From: JALOAP01 sp964632355
GTDB taxonomy: Bacteria; Chloroflexota; Dehalococcoidia; Tepidiformales; Tepidiformaceae
Direction: 5' to 3'
Assembly (NCBI GenBank): GCA_964632355.1
Contig: CAZWBW010000065.1
Coordinates: forward strand, 1 to 16,820
DNA: 16,820 bases
Below are positions 5,792 to 13,345 of this stretch, one piece after another. Both the position numbers and the translations under genes were made by a program. Below the pieces are notes generated by a model. That model was not told the DNA's origin. It saw only the letters and a list, made by a program, of their open reading frames with translations, and searched no databases. How positions within the stretch are numbered: the stretch's first letter is position 1; each line of letters starts with the position of its first letter.

Positions 5792-6202
5792 ATGGACATC
5801 AAGATTCACTCCGCATTCCTCCCACAGAACGACCCGGATGCCGCACTGGCGTTCTACCGGGACACGCTCGGCTTCGAAGTGCGCAACGACGTCGGCTACA
5901 ACGGCATGCGCTGGATCACGGTTGGTCCGGTGGGGCAGCCTGAGACGTCGATTGTGCTCCACCCACCGGCAGCGGACCCGGGCGTGACCGAAGAAGAGCG
6001 CCGTGTGATCGCCGAGATGATGGCGAAGGGCACCTATGCGATGCTCGTCCTTTCGGCGAAGGACCTCGACGCTGTGTTCGACCAGCTGCAGGCAAAGGGC
6101 GCCGAAATCGTGCAGGAGCCGATGGACCAGCCGTACGGCGTCCGCGACTGCGCCGTCCGTGACCCGGCAGGCAACCTGCTTCGAATCCAGCAGGCCAGCT
6201 GA
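5792..6202 (+). CDS. VOC family protein (glyoxalase-like), partner of the AraC-type regulator
   Basis: Vicinal oxygen chelate protein of 136 aa. Repeat one runs from HSAFLPQNDPDAALAFYRD through TLGFEVRNDVGYNGMRWITV; repeat two contains AMLVLSAKDLDAVFDQLQAKGAEI and VRDCAVRDPAGNLLRIQQ. The terminal DPAGNLLRI(Q) is the standard VOC ending, but Glu is replaced by Gln or absent at the usual last metal-ligand position, so metal binding is uncertain. I start it at the ATG at 5792 because the protein is family-like from there; the frame extends upstream to 5714 only inside the regulator gene. Related AraC-VOC pairs are common in Actinobacteria and Chloroflexota, where the VOC protein is usually annotated without a defined substrate. 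It is likely cytosolic and involved in detoxification or ligand binding, by family analogy only. Confidence 0.88.
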   Translation: MDIKIHSAFLPQNDPDAALAFYRDTLGFEVRNDVGYNGMRWITVGPVGQPETSIVLHPPAADPGVTEEERRVIAEMMAKGTYAMLVLSAKDLDAVFDQLQAKGAEIVQEPMDQPYGVRDCAVRDPAGNLLRIQQAS

Positions 6203-6361
6203 GCGCGAGTCGGCCGAGTACAGACCAGGGGGCGGCACAGCCCAAGCTGCCGCCATCGCCCCCATCCCACCGAAACACTGTCGCAGGAAGGAAGAGACCA
6301 CCTCGCTGGCCCCTGTTCTGCTCGTGCCGCGTGCCCGTGCGAAGGGGGCCCGCTCCGCCGT

Positions 6362-6367
6362 TACATT
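6362..6367 (+). promoter_or_regulatory. Possible -10 box for the small membrane protein
   Basis: TACATT lies 44 bases before the ATG at 6412, in a locally A/T-richer patch of an otherwise GC-rich 209-base gap. No -35 of note is visible. The resulting leader of about 37 bases would include the AAGGAGGG site at 6399-6406. Confidence 0.3.
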
Positions 6368-6411
6368 TGCGCCCCACAAACAGATTCCAGTTCCCGACAA
6401 GGAGGGTTCGA

Positions 6412-6642
6412 ATGAATTGGAGCGCTTCCGTCCGGCAGTTGCACCGCTGGGTGTCCATCGTCTTTACGTTGTCGGTGATCGCGGTGAGCATCTTCGGCGC
6501 CGTGCAGGAGGACCCGGCCGAGTGGGTGTTCTTCGTGCCGGGCGTGTTCCTCATCCTGTTGCTGCTCACCGGTCTGAACCTGTTCGTCCTGCCGTACACG
6601 CGAAAGTGGCGGGAGGGCCGGAGCGCAAACCAGCCGAGCTGA
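6412..6642 (+). CDS. Small membrane protein, two transmembrane helices, 76 aa
   Basis: Membrane segments are near residues 11-31 (HRWVSIVFTLSVIAVSIFG) and 38-61 (WVFFVPGVFLILLLLTGLNL). Between them is a short acidic-to-aromatic loop (QEDPAEW), and the C-terminus is positively charged (YTRKWREGR), which would place both termini in the cytoplasm. RQLHRW followed by a helix resembles the start of PepSY-associated membrane proteins, and LTGLNLFVLPYTRKW looks like a conserved tail in a family of uncharacterised actinobacterial proteins as I recall it; I do not assign a function. The start at 6412 is fixed by AAGGAGGG at 6399-6406, one of the strongest ribosome sites here. An upstream in-frame ATG at 6331 would add an unlikely 27 residues. 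It follows the AraC/VOC pair by 209 bases. Confidence 0.75.
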   Translation: MNWSASVRQLHRWVSIVFTLSVIAVSIFGAVQEDPAEWVFFVPGVFLILLLLTGLNLFVLPYTRKWREGRSANQPS

Positions 6643-6680
6643 TTGGCCAGGCGCTCGGCCCGGGGAGCACTTCGTCCGGG

Positions 6681-6689
6681 TGCTAGAAT
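6681..6689 (+). promoter_or_regulatory. Extended -10 promoter (TG-C-TAGAAT) for the methyltransferase operon
   Basis: TAGAAT at 6684-6689 matches five of six consensus bases and has the TGn extension at 6681-6683. Start of transcription would be near 6696, giving a leader of about 25 bases with GAGG at 6711-6714 before the ATG at 6721. A -35 is not obvious, as is common for extended -10 promoters. Confidence 0.55.
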
Positions 6690-6720
6690 GCCCGTTCCCG
6701 GTCAGGGGGCGAGGCGACGC

Positions 6721-7497
6721 ATGACAGCGAAGGCGACAGGCGACATCGATTGGCAGGTCTGGCTCGAGCGGTGGGACGCGCAGCAGACGGGCTATGTCCC
6801 GCACCGGGAGGAGCGCTTCCGGGTGATGCTCGATGTGCTCGAGTCGCTGCTCCCGGATGAGTTCGTCGCCGTGGACCTGGCCAGCGGGCCGGGGTCCATC
6901 AGCCAGCGGCTCCTCGAGCGCTTCCCCCGCGCCCGCTGCATCGCCATCGATATGGACCCGGTGATGCTCGCGATCGGCGAGGGCGCGCTTGGCGACGGCG
7001 GCGGGCGGCTGCGGTGGGTGCGGGGCGACCTCGCGGACCGGGACTGGGTGACACAGCTCGGCGAAACCGTGGTCGATGCGGTGCTGAGCACAACAGCCCT
7101 GCACTGGCTCTCGGCGCCCGACCTCGTGCGGGTCTACCGGCAGCTCGGCGAGCTCGTGCGGCCGGGCGGCGTGTTCGTCAACGGCGACAACATGGACTTC
7201 GGCCCGGACGTGCCGACCGTCCAGCAGCTCGTGGCCGGACGACGGGAGCGGGAGTGGTCGGACGAGGCGTTCGCAGCACGCGGCATCGAAACCGCGGAGC
7301 AGTGGTGGGCCGAACTCGAACGAGAGCCGGCAATGACAGCGCTGATCGCGGAACGCACGCGGATCCTGGCGGCGAAGGAGCGGCCGATCCCCGCGAACTA
7401 CGACCTGCACGTGGGCGCGCTGCGGGACGCGGGCTTCCGCGAGGTCGCCACCGTGTGGCAGTCGGGCACCGATCGCGTGCTGGTCGCTATTCGATGA
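6721..7497 (+). CDS. Class I SAM-dependent methyltransferase, substrate unknown
   Basis: Rossmann-fold methyltransferase of 258 aa. Motif I is VDLASGPGS (51-59), the SAM-binding glycine-rich loop. The acidic motif II follows in CIAIDMDPVML (Asp77/Asp79). GDLADRDW is the adenine-contact region, and DAVLSTTALHWL is motif IV/V of the Methyltransf_11/25 type. The LGELVRPGGVFVNGDN post-motif strand-turn is also standard. The rest (helical cap rich in Trp and Glu, about 160-235) is not diagnostic. The family covers tran-aconitate-type and many small-molecule methylases, so no substrate is proposed. The ATG at 6721 has GAGG 6 bases upstream. Its TGA overlaps the next start in ATGA (7494-7497), meaning translational coupling to the DUF1801 protein. 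Confidence 0.9.
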   Translation: MTAKATGDIDWQVWLERWDAQQTGYVPHREERFRVMLDVLESLLPDEFVAVDLASGPGSISQRLLERFPRARCIAIDMDPVMLAIGEGALGDGGGRLRWVRGDLADRDWVTQLGETVVDAVLSTTALHWLSAPDLVRVYRQLGELVRPGGVFVNGDNMDFGPDVPTVQQLVAGRREREWSDEAFAARGIETAEQWWAELEREPAMTALIAERTRILAAKERPIPANYDLHVGALRDAGFREVATVWQSGTDRVLVAIR

Positions 7498-7958
7498 CGA
7501 TGGCGGACGGCACGACATGGGATCCCCGGGCGGAGCAGCCCCTCCGCTTCGCGGAGGCGGTGAGGCGCGATCCCGCCATCGATGCGTGGCTGTTCTCGCT
7601 GCGCGACGACCTTCGGCCGCTGGCCGAGCGGTGGTTCGGGCAGATGCGCCGGTGCGGGGACGATGTGCGGGAGTTGCTGCATGACGGACACCCCACCGCC
7701 TGCGTCGGAGATGCGGCATTCGGGTATGTGAACGTGGCGAGGCAGCATGTGACGGTGGGGTTCTTCTTCGGCGCGCTCCTCGAGGACCCGGCGGGCCTGC
7801 TCGAGGGAACAGGGAAGCGCGGCCGGCACGTGAAAGTGCGCCCGTCCCGCGAGTTCGATACGGACGCACTCGGACGGCTGATCGAAGACGCATACCGGGA
7901 CATGCGAGGCCGGCTCGAGAGGCTGTCGCTGTTCGAATCCAACGGCGGACGTGTGTGA
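7494..7958 (+). CDS. DUF1801 (YdhG/YdeI-like) domain protein
   Basis: Protein of 154 aa. The signature of the DUF1801 family is ALLEDPAGLLEGTGKRGRHVKVRPSREFD, visible across about residues 94-123, preceded by a hydrophobic core strand (QHVTVGFFFG). Members are small, soluble, uncharacterised proteins; a link to iron handling has been suggested for some relatives such as frataxin-like YdhG. I make no functional claim. It starts at the ATG at 7494, overlapping the methyltransferase stop by four bases; a second ATG at 7500 is also possible. It is therefore translated with the methyltransferase. Its final 8 bases overlap the remnant reading frame of the SRPBCC pseudogene. DUF1801 genes often lie beside SRPBCC/AHSA1 genes, so the pseudogene fits as a former operon partner. 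Confidence 0.85.
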   Translation: MTMADGTTWDPRAEQPLRFAEAVRRDPAIDAWLFSLRDDLRPLAERWFGQMRRCGDDVRELLHDGHPTACVGDAAFGYVNVARQHVTVGFFFGALLEDPAGLLEGTGKRGRHVKVRPSREFDTDALGRLIEDAYRDMRGRLERLSLFESNGGRV

Positions 7959-8319
7959 CGGCATCGAAGCGAAGGATTGGTGGTCCGGCCGCTTCACCAG
8001 ACTGTTCAACGAGTTCGAGTTCGAACCGGGTGGGCGCTGGGCGTTCGCGATGCGCGGCCCGAGCCGGCACCGTTTACCCGCGCGAGAGCGTCTTCCGCAA
8101 GGCACCTCGCGACGGCAGGACGTGATCGAACCCATGAAACCGTGGTACGAAGTCACGACAACGCTCACGGCTCACGGTGATGGTACGCACCTGTCGTGGG
8201 TGCAGGACGAGAACCTGCAAGTCGCAGCGAAGATGCGGGCTCTGAGCAGCCGTGTGAACGAGGAAGTTTGCGACCCTCTCGAAATGGTGCTCAGAGGCCA
8301 GCCGGAACCAGGCGAATAG
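7951..8319 (+). pseudogene. SRPBCC/AHSA1-like protein remnant, 5'-truncated with two frameshifts
   Basis: Decayed START-like (AHSA1/activator of Hsp90 ATPase homologue) gene. In one frame I see WW, then RFTRLFNEFEFEPGGRW and AFAMRGP, matching the family's FxEFDFxPGGRW..MxGPDG. The homology then moves by one base: frame 2 around 8063-8100 gives AGTVYPRESVFRK, matching the family's G-T-x-YPNESVF, before a stop at 8123. It returns to the first frame for DVIEPMKPWYEVTTTL, AHGDGTHLSW and VAAKMRALSSRVNEE, matching the C-terminal half. About 30-40 N-terminal residues normal for the family are missing, and no start codon has ribosome-site support. A single frame does stay open here, but it crosses the family's most conserved stretch in the wrong register. 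Sequencing error could explain one shift but not two plus the missing start. Confidence 0.75.
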
Positions 8320-8329
8320 TCAGCACAGA

Positions 8330-10708
8330 ATGGAGACGTCGAACCTCGTGAGCGAACATCCCGCCGACCATCACGACGTGATTCGTGTGCAGGGGGCACG
8401 CGAAAACAATCTGAAGAACATCAGCATCGAGATTCCGAAACGCCGGCTCACGGTATTCACGGGCGTGTCCGGGTCGGGCAAGAGTTCGCTCGTGTTCGGC
8501 ACGATCGCATCGGAGTCACAGCGGCTGATCAACGAAACGTACAGCGCGTTCGTACAGGGATTCATGCCTACCCTGTCGCGGCCCGATGTCGACGTCCTCG
8601 ACGGGCTAACGCCAGCAATCATCGTCGACCAGGAGCGGATCGGTGCGAACCCGCGGTCGACCGTGGGGACTGTGACCGACGCGAACGCGCTTCTGCGCAT
8701 CCTCTTCAGCCGGCTGGGGCAGCCGTACGTGGGGCCACCGAACGCATTCTCGTTCAACGTGCCCTCGGTGAGCGGCGCCGGGGCCATCACGGTAGAGCGC
8801 GGGGCCGGGAAGGCGAAGACGGAGAAGAAAACGTTCACCGTGCTCGGCGGGATGTGCCCGCGGTGCGAGGGACTGGGCCGCGTGAACGATGTCGACGTGA
8901 CGCAGCTCTACGACGACAGCAAGTCACTCCGGGAGGGTCCGTTCACGATTCCGGGGTGGGGCGCCGAGGGCTGGTACGGGCGCATCTACATCGGCAGCGG
9001 CTTCTTCGACCCCGACAAGCCCATTCGTGACTTCACGGAGAAGGAACTGCACGACCTCCTCTACAAAGAGGCCACGAGAATCAAGGTGGACGGCATCAAC
9101 GTCACGTACGAGGGGGTCATTCCGCGGCTACACAAGTCGATGTTCTCAAAGGACATCGATTCGCTTCAGCCGCATGTGCGCGATTTCGTCGAGCGCGCGG
9201 TGACGTTCATCCCCTGCCCGGACTGCGGCGGGACGCGGCTCAACGAGACTGCGCGGTCGTCGAAGATTCGCGGGCTGAGCATCGCCGACGTGTGCGCGAT
9301 GCAGATAAGCGACCTCGCCGAATGGATTCGCGAACTCGACGAGCCCTCCGTTGCGCCGCTGCTGGCGTCGCTGCAACACACCCTCGACTCCTTCGTGGAA
9401 ATTGGGCTGGGGTACCTCTCGCTGGATCGTCCGTCGGGCACGCTTTCGGGCGGCGAAGCGCAGCGGACCAAGATGATCCGCCACCTCGGTTCGCCGCTCA
9501 CGGACATCACCTACGTGTTCGATGAGCCAACGGCGGGGCTGCACCCCCACGACGTCCGGCGGATGAACGAACTGCTGCTGCGGCTTCGGGACAAGGGCAA
9601 CACGGTGCTCGTTGTGGAGCACGAGCCAGACACGATCGCCATCGCCGACCATGTGGTCGACCTCGGGCCGGGGGCCGGAGCGGCGGGCGGCACGGTCTGC
9701 TACGAAGGCACGGTGGAAGGCCTCCGGGCGAGTGACACCCTGACGGGCCGCCACCTCGACGACCGGGCGTCGCTGAAGCCGTCCGTTCGAACGCCAGCCG
9801 GAAAGCTGGAAATCCGGGGCGCGACCACGAACAACCTCCAGAACGTGGATGTCGATATCCCGCTCGGGGTGCTTGTGGTGGTCACTGGCGTGGCCGGTTC
9901 GGGCAAGAGTTCGCTCGTGCACGGGTCGATCCCGAAGGATGCGGGGGTGATCGCCGTCGACCAGGCGCCCATCCGGGGGTCGCGGCGGAGCAACCCGGCG
10001 ACCTACACCGGTCTGCTGGACCCCATTCGAAAGGCGTTCGCGAAGGCCAACGGAGTAAGCGCGTCGCTGTTCAGCCCGAACTCCGAGGGCGCGTGCCCAA
10101 ACTGCAACGGTGCGGGAGTTATCTACACCGACCTCGCGGTGATGGCCGGCGTGACGAGCGTCTGCGAAGTCTGCGAGGGCAAGCGGTTCCAGGCGGAGGT
10201 ACTGGACTACCGGCTGGGGGACAAGAACATCTCCGAAGTGCTGGCGATGTCCGTGTCGGAAGCGAAGGAGTTCTTCGGCGACGGCCCTGCCCGGACGCCC
10301 GCGGCGCACACAATCCTCACCCGGATGGAGGACGTCGGACTCGGGTACCTCACCATCGGGCAGCCGCTGACGACACTTTCGGGCGGCGAACGCCAGCGGC
10401 TGAAGCTGGCCACCCATATGGCGGACAAGGGCGGCATCTACGTACTCGACGAACCGACGACCGGCCTCCACATGGCGGACGTCGAGCACCTGCTGAAGCT
10501 GCTCGACCGGCTGGTGGACTCCGGGAAGTCCGTCATCGTGATCGAGCACAACATGGCGGTGATGGCACACGCCGACTGGATCATCGACCTGGGTCCGGGC
10601 GCGGGGCACGACGGCGGCCGCATCGTGTTCGAGGGAACGCCGGCTGAGCTGGTCGCCGCTCGCTCGACGCTCACCGGGCAGCACCTGGCCGACTACGTCG
10701 GCGCCTGA
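8330..10708 (+). CDS. UvrA-like ABC ATPase without UvrB-binding domain (DrrC-type UvrA paralogue)
   Basis: Soluble twin-ATPase DNA-binding protein of 792 aa. ATPase I: Walker A GVSGSGKSS (45-53), signature LSGGEAQ (372-378), Walker B VFDEPTAGLHP (396-406). ATPase II: GVAGSGKSS (520-528), LSGGERQ (683-689), VLDEPTTGLHM. Zinc-type cysteine pairs are at 176/179 with 296/299, and at 589/592 with 612/615. True UvrA is about 940-970 aa. Here the sequence passes from RSTVGTVTDANALLRILFSRL almost directly to FSFNVP and CPRCEGLG, leaving out the roughly 120-residue UvrB-binding domain and inserting a basic segment of about 30 residues (RGAGKAKTEKKTF). That layout is typical of DrrC (daunorubicin resistance) and related short UvrA proteins. 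ATG at 8330 is taken; GTG at 8348 is a credible alternative. It follows the pseudogene by 10 bases and may share its operon, and it converges with the ABC exporter genes. Confidence 0.93.
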   Translation: METSNLVSEHPADHHDVIRVQGARENNLKNISIEIPKRRLTVFTGVSGSGKSSLVFGTIASESQRLINETYSAFVQGFMPTLSRPDVDVLDGLTPAIIVDQERIGANPRSTVGTVTDANALLRILFSRLGQPYVGPPNAFSFNVPSVSGAGAITVERGAGKAKTEKKTFTVLGGMCPRCEGLGRVNDVDVTQLYDDSKSLREGPFTIPGWGAEGWYGRIYIGSGFFDPDKPIRDFTEKELHDLLYKEATRIKVDGINVTYEGVIPRLHKSMFSKDIDSLQPHVRDFVERAVTFIPCPDCGGTRLNETARSSKIRGLSIADVCAMQISDLAEWIRELDEPSVAPLLASLQHTLDSFVEIGLGYLSLDRPSGTLSGGEAQRTKMIRHLGSPLTDITYVFDEPTAGLHPHDVRRMNELLLRLRDKGNTVLVVEHEPDTIAIADHVVDLGPGAGAAGGTVCYEGTVEGLRASDTLTGRHLDDRASLKPSVRTPAGKLEIRGATTNNLQNVDVDIPLGVLVVVTGVAGSGKSSLVHGSIPKDAGVIAVDQAPIRGSRRSNPATYTGLLDPIRKAFAKANGVSASLFSPNSEGACPNCNGAGVIYTDLAVMAGVTSVCEVCEGKRFQAEVLDYRLGDKNISEVLAMSVSEAKEFFGDGPARTPAAHTILTRMEDVGLGYLTIGQPLTTLSGGERQRLKLATHMADKGGIYVLDEPTTGLHMADVEHLLKLLDRLVDSGKSVIVIEHNMAVMAHADWIIDLGPGAGHDGGRIVFEGTPAELVAARSTLTGQHLADYVGA

Positions 10709-10712
10709 GCTG

Positions 10713-10724
10713 GCCGGCGCCGGC
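10713..10724. terminator. GC palindrome between convergent uvrA-like and permease genes
   Basis: A perfect 12-base palindrome, GCCGGCGCCGGC, sits 4 bases after the UvrA-like stop in the 53-base gap between two convergent genes. It could fold into a GC hairpin on either transcript, but as a palindrome without a loop and without a T-run it is a weak candidate for a bidirectional terminator. Confidence 0.25.
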
Positions 10725-10761
10725 GCGGGGCCGGGTACAGGCGTCGGTCGGTACGGACCCG

Positions 10762-11589
10762 CTACGCGTCCCGGCGATAGAGCACGATGTAGGCGGCGCC
10801 GAGCGCCGCGACGAGCGCCGCGACGACGCCCACCTCCGCGAGCGGCGGGTCGAGGTAGGGCATTGAGTCGTCGATGTGCCCGAGCGCAAGCGCGTCGGCC
10901 ACGTTCGATGGGCTCCAGGTGAGGACATTGTCCTGCCACCACCGTGGCAGAAGGCCGCCGAACATCGATGGCGCGAAGTAGAGCACCAGTACCGACGTGA
11001 TCGACCCGGCGGTGCTCCGTAGCAGAACCGCCAGCGCGAGCCCGAGCACCGGGAAGAACGGCGACATCGCGCTCATCGCGATTACGGTGCGGAGGGCGTC
11101 TGATTCGCCGAGGCCGACGGTCGGCATGTCGTAGCTGCCGAGGATGGCCTGCCCGGTGACGTACATCGCGACGGTGGTCACGGCACCAACGACCAGGGTG
11201 ATAGCGGCGACAACGAGCGCTTTCGCGAAGAGCACCCGGCCGCGCCGCGGTGTCGCGGTGAAGGTCAGGCGGATCATGCCGGAGGAGTACTCGGACGAGA
11301 ACGCAAGCACGCCGAGGACGATGAACAGCACGCTCCCGAAGATGGAGCCGACGATGCCGAACAGTACGGGATCGAACGACGCCTGGTCGGCTGCGCTCCA
11401 GTCTTCGTACGTGCTACCCGTCGCGAGCGCGATGAGCGCCGTCATCCCAACCGAGAACAGGAAGCCGAGACCGAGGAGGATGTACGTGGTTCGAACGGAC
11501 GTGATCTTGGTCCACTCGGAGAGGACGGTGGCGCCGAACCCGGGCGGCCGGAAGGAGACCTGGGGCCGGGTCGCAGTCTGAGCCGTCAT
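10762..11589 (-). CDS. ABC-2 type transporter permease (DrrB/NatB-like)
   Basis: Integral membrane protein of 275 aa with about six helices: near 35-55, 75-98, 120-145, 165-190, 197-212 and 252-271. The segment EYSSGMIRLTFTATPRRGRVLFAK (about 100-123) is the characteristic ABC-2 permease feature (E-x-x-SGxI..ll..P..R...aK) lying after the second helix. The N-terminal amphipathic stretch LSEWTKITSVRTTYILL is the typical cytoplasmic entry helix. This permease would work with the ATPase encoded just upstream, whose TGA overlaps its ATG in ATGA (11586-11589), so the two are coupled. Substrates of this class include antibiotics, lipids and sodium; none can be fixed here. It is the last gene of the minus-strand GntR operon and converges on the UvrA-like gene. 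Confidence 0.9.
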   Translation of the reverse strand: MTAQTATRPQVSFRPPGFGATVLSEWTKITSVRTTYILLGLGFLFSVGMTALIALATGSTYEDWSAADQASFDPVLFGIVGSIFGSVLFIVLGVLAFSSEYSSGMIRLTFTATPRRGRVLFAKALVVAAITLVVGAVTTVAMYVTGQAILGSYDMPTVGLGESDALRTVIAMSAMSPFFPVLGLALAVLLRSTAGSITSVLVLYFAPSMFGGLLPRWWQDNVLTWSPSNVADALALGHIDDSMPYLDPPLAEVGVVAALVAALGAAYIVLYRRDA

Positions 11590-12533
11590 GCCTTACCTCC
11601 GTTTCCCTGCGCCGTCTCGGCGAGGACCTGCGTTTCGGCCTGGTACTCGACGCTGTCGCGCGTGAGTTCCATGAACGCAGCTTCGAGCGAGGCGCGCTGC
11701 GGTGTGAGTTCGTGCAGGACGATGCCATTGGCAGCAGCGATTTCGCCGACCTGTGGCGCGCCCAGCCCGGTAACCAGGAGTGTCCCGTCGGTCGATGTCG
11801 TGATGGATCCGCCGGCGCTTTCGAGCAGGGGCTTGAGGTCGGCGGCGCGCGGCGAAGTGACGCGAACGTGGCTGGTCGAGCTCCGCGCGGTCAGTTCGCT
11901 GACGGGCATATCGGCGATGAGGCGGCCGCGCCCGATGACGATGACGTGGTCGGCCGTTTCCTGCATCTCGCTCATCAGGTGGCTCGAGACGAGGATGGTG
12001 CGGCCTTCCGCTGCGAGGCGCTTGAACAGGTGCCGAACCCAGACGATGCCTTCGGGATCGAGGCCGTTCACGGGTTCGTCAAAGAGAAGGACGCCGGGAT
12101 CGCCGAGGAGTGCGCCAGCGATGCCGAGCCGCTGCGACATACCCAGCGAGAATCCGCCGACCTTCCGCCCGGCAACGTCGGTGAGGCCGACGAGGTGGAG
12201 GACTTCGTCGACACGGGAGGTGGGGATGCCGCCCGCCTGCGCGAGCCAGCGAAGGTGCTGGCGCGCCGTGCGGTTGCCCTGGATCGCCTTGGCATCGAGC
12301 AGGGCGCCAACTTCGCGCATTGGCGCCGGGGATTCGCGGTAGGGCCGGCCGTTCACGGTGATCGACCCGGAGGTTGGGGTATCGAGCCCGAGAATCATGC
12401 GCATGGTGGTGGATTTGCCTGCGCCGTTCGGGCCGAGAAAGCCGGTCACGATGCCCGGCTTCACGACAAACGAAAGCCGGTCGACGGCCAGGGTGTTCCC
12501 GTACCGTTTCGTGACTTCGTTGACTTCGATCAT
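11586..12533 (-). CDS. ABC transporter ATP-binding protein (CcmA/DrrA-type)
   Basis: Cytoplasmic ATPase, 315 aa, for the ABC-2 permease encoded downstream. Walker A is GPNGAGKST (34-42), the signature FSLGMSQRL (128-136) and Walker B LLFDEPVNGLDPEG (149-162). MSQRLGIAGALLGDP is typical of the multidrug or bacitracin-export-like subfamily. The region VSSHLMSEMQETADHVIVIGRGRLI carries the switch His. A C-terminal extension of about 85 residues (from about 230) follows the nucleotide-binding domain, as in DrrA-like ATPases. The ATG at 12533 is preceded by AAAGGAAGG with a short gap, giving good initiation. It begins 56 bases after the stop of the membrane protein encoded upstream on the same strand. 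I would place it in the same GntR-controlled unit, although an internal promoter in that gap is possible. Confidence 0.93.
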   Translation of the reverse strand: MIEVNEVTKRYGNTLAVDRLSFVVKPGIVTGFLGPNGAGKSTTMRMILGLDTPTSGSITVNGRPYRESPAPMREVGALLDAKAIQGNRTARQHLRWLAQAGGIPTSRVDEVLHLVGLTDVAGRKVGGFSLGMSQRLGIAGALLGDPGVLLFDEPVNGLDPEGIVWVRHLFKRLAAEGRTILVSSHLMSEMQETADHVIVIGRGRLIADMPVSELTARSSTSHVRVTSPRAADLKPLLESAGGSITTSTDGTLLVTGLGAPQVGEIAAANGIVLHELTPQRASLEAAFMELTRDSVEYQAETQVLAETAQGNGGKA

Positions 12534-12589
12534 GCTGCCTTCCTTTCCGGGGTGAGGCGTGGGCCTGCTGGTGCTATTGCGGCGGGTGG

Positions 12590-13345
12590 TTAGGCGGATT
12601 TGCTGCGTATCGGAAGGTCACGAACGACCAGCCAGCTCAAAGCGGACACCAGTGCGATAAGCACGAGGTGGCTCACGACAGCGACCGGAGCGTTCATCGA
12701 ACGTCCGTTAGTGATCCACTCATAAATGTACCCAAGTGGGCCTCCATCCGCGCTGAAACTGCTCAGCGAAACGCCCGCGATACCGATCGAAATAATCAGC
12801 GCAATCACACCGAGGACGTCGTGGCGATACCACGAAGCAGCCACGAAGAACCCGCCGATAGTCCAGAGCGTGATGGTCAGCCAGTGCTGCAACACGATGA
12901 GATGAACCTGGAGGCCCGAGTCGTACAGGGCGTCGCGGTCGTCAACCTCCTGGGGCCAACCGGCGAGTTCGTAGATGGCAGCTTCGACAATGTAGGTTGC
13001 GGCCACCATCAGACTGAGCACGGCCGCGAAAATCACGATGAACACGGCAGTCTGTGTCGTGAATTCGCGCCGCGTCTGGCCATGCGTGACGTGTAGCGGC
13101 AGCAGCGTCCAGCCGAAATGCACCCCGGCGACAATCGCCGCGTACCACTGCACGATGCCAGCCGCCTGGTGCCAGCCGCTGATTTCGATGTCGCGGAAGA
13201 GGGAAACGGCGAAGGTGACGACGAACACGAAGAGGCTCGCGCTCAACCAGACAGCGACCGTGAACTGGACGTGCTGCTGGAGCAGCCGGGCCGGGAACCA
13301 TGAACGGGTTCGGGGGAGGCTTCGAGAGGCGGCGTAGGTCGTCAT
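12590..13345 (-). CDS. Six-helix membrane protein, probable permease partner of the YtrB-like ATPase
   Basis: Protein of 251 aa with about six predicted membrane helices: roughly 27-48, 62-83, 95-120, 148-172, 176-198 and 222-243. The N-terminus is basic (RSLPRTRSWFPARLLQQH), and a Trp/His-rich stretch (HFGWTLLPLHVTHGQTRREF) lies between helices two and three. I recognise no clear family motif. The place, directly after a GntR-linked ABC ATPase with a coupled ATGA start (13342-13345), is that of the membrane subunit in YtrA-type gene groups. I infer an ABC permease role from this context, with no support from a conserved sequence motif. The 3' end leads into a 56-base gap before the second ATPase. 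The start is fixed by the ATGA overlap with the upstream gene; no alternative was favoured. Confidence 0.8.
   Translation of the reverse strand: MTTYAASRSLPRTRSWFPARLLQQHVQFTVAVWLSASLFVFVVTFAVSLFRDIEISGWHQAAGIVQWYAAIVAGVHFGWTLLPLHVTHGQTRREFTTQTAVFIVIFAAVLSLMVAATYIVEAAIYELAGWPQEVDDRDALYDSGLQVHLIVLQHWLTITLWTIGGFFVAASWYRHDVLGVIALIISIGIAGVSLSSFSADGGPLGYIYEWITNGRSMNAPVAVVSHLVLIALVSALSWLVVRDLPIRSKSA

Noticed and set aside
6361..8070. Long open frame (569 codons) on the minus strand
   Set aside because: It lies antisense to several genes with clear motifs (small membrane protein, methyltransferase, DUF1801) and reads as an Arg/Pro/His-rich sequence with no family features. It is a high-GC codon-structure artefact.
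9146..10942. Long open frame (598 codons) on the minus strand
   Set aside because: It is antisense to the UvrA-like gene, with no ribosome site and no recognisable domain; it mirrors third-position GC bias of the real gene.
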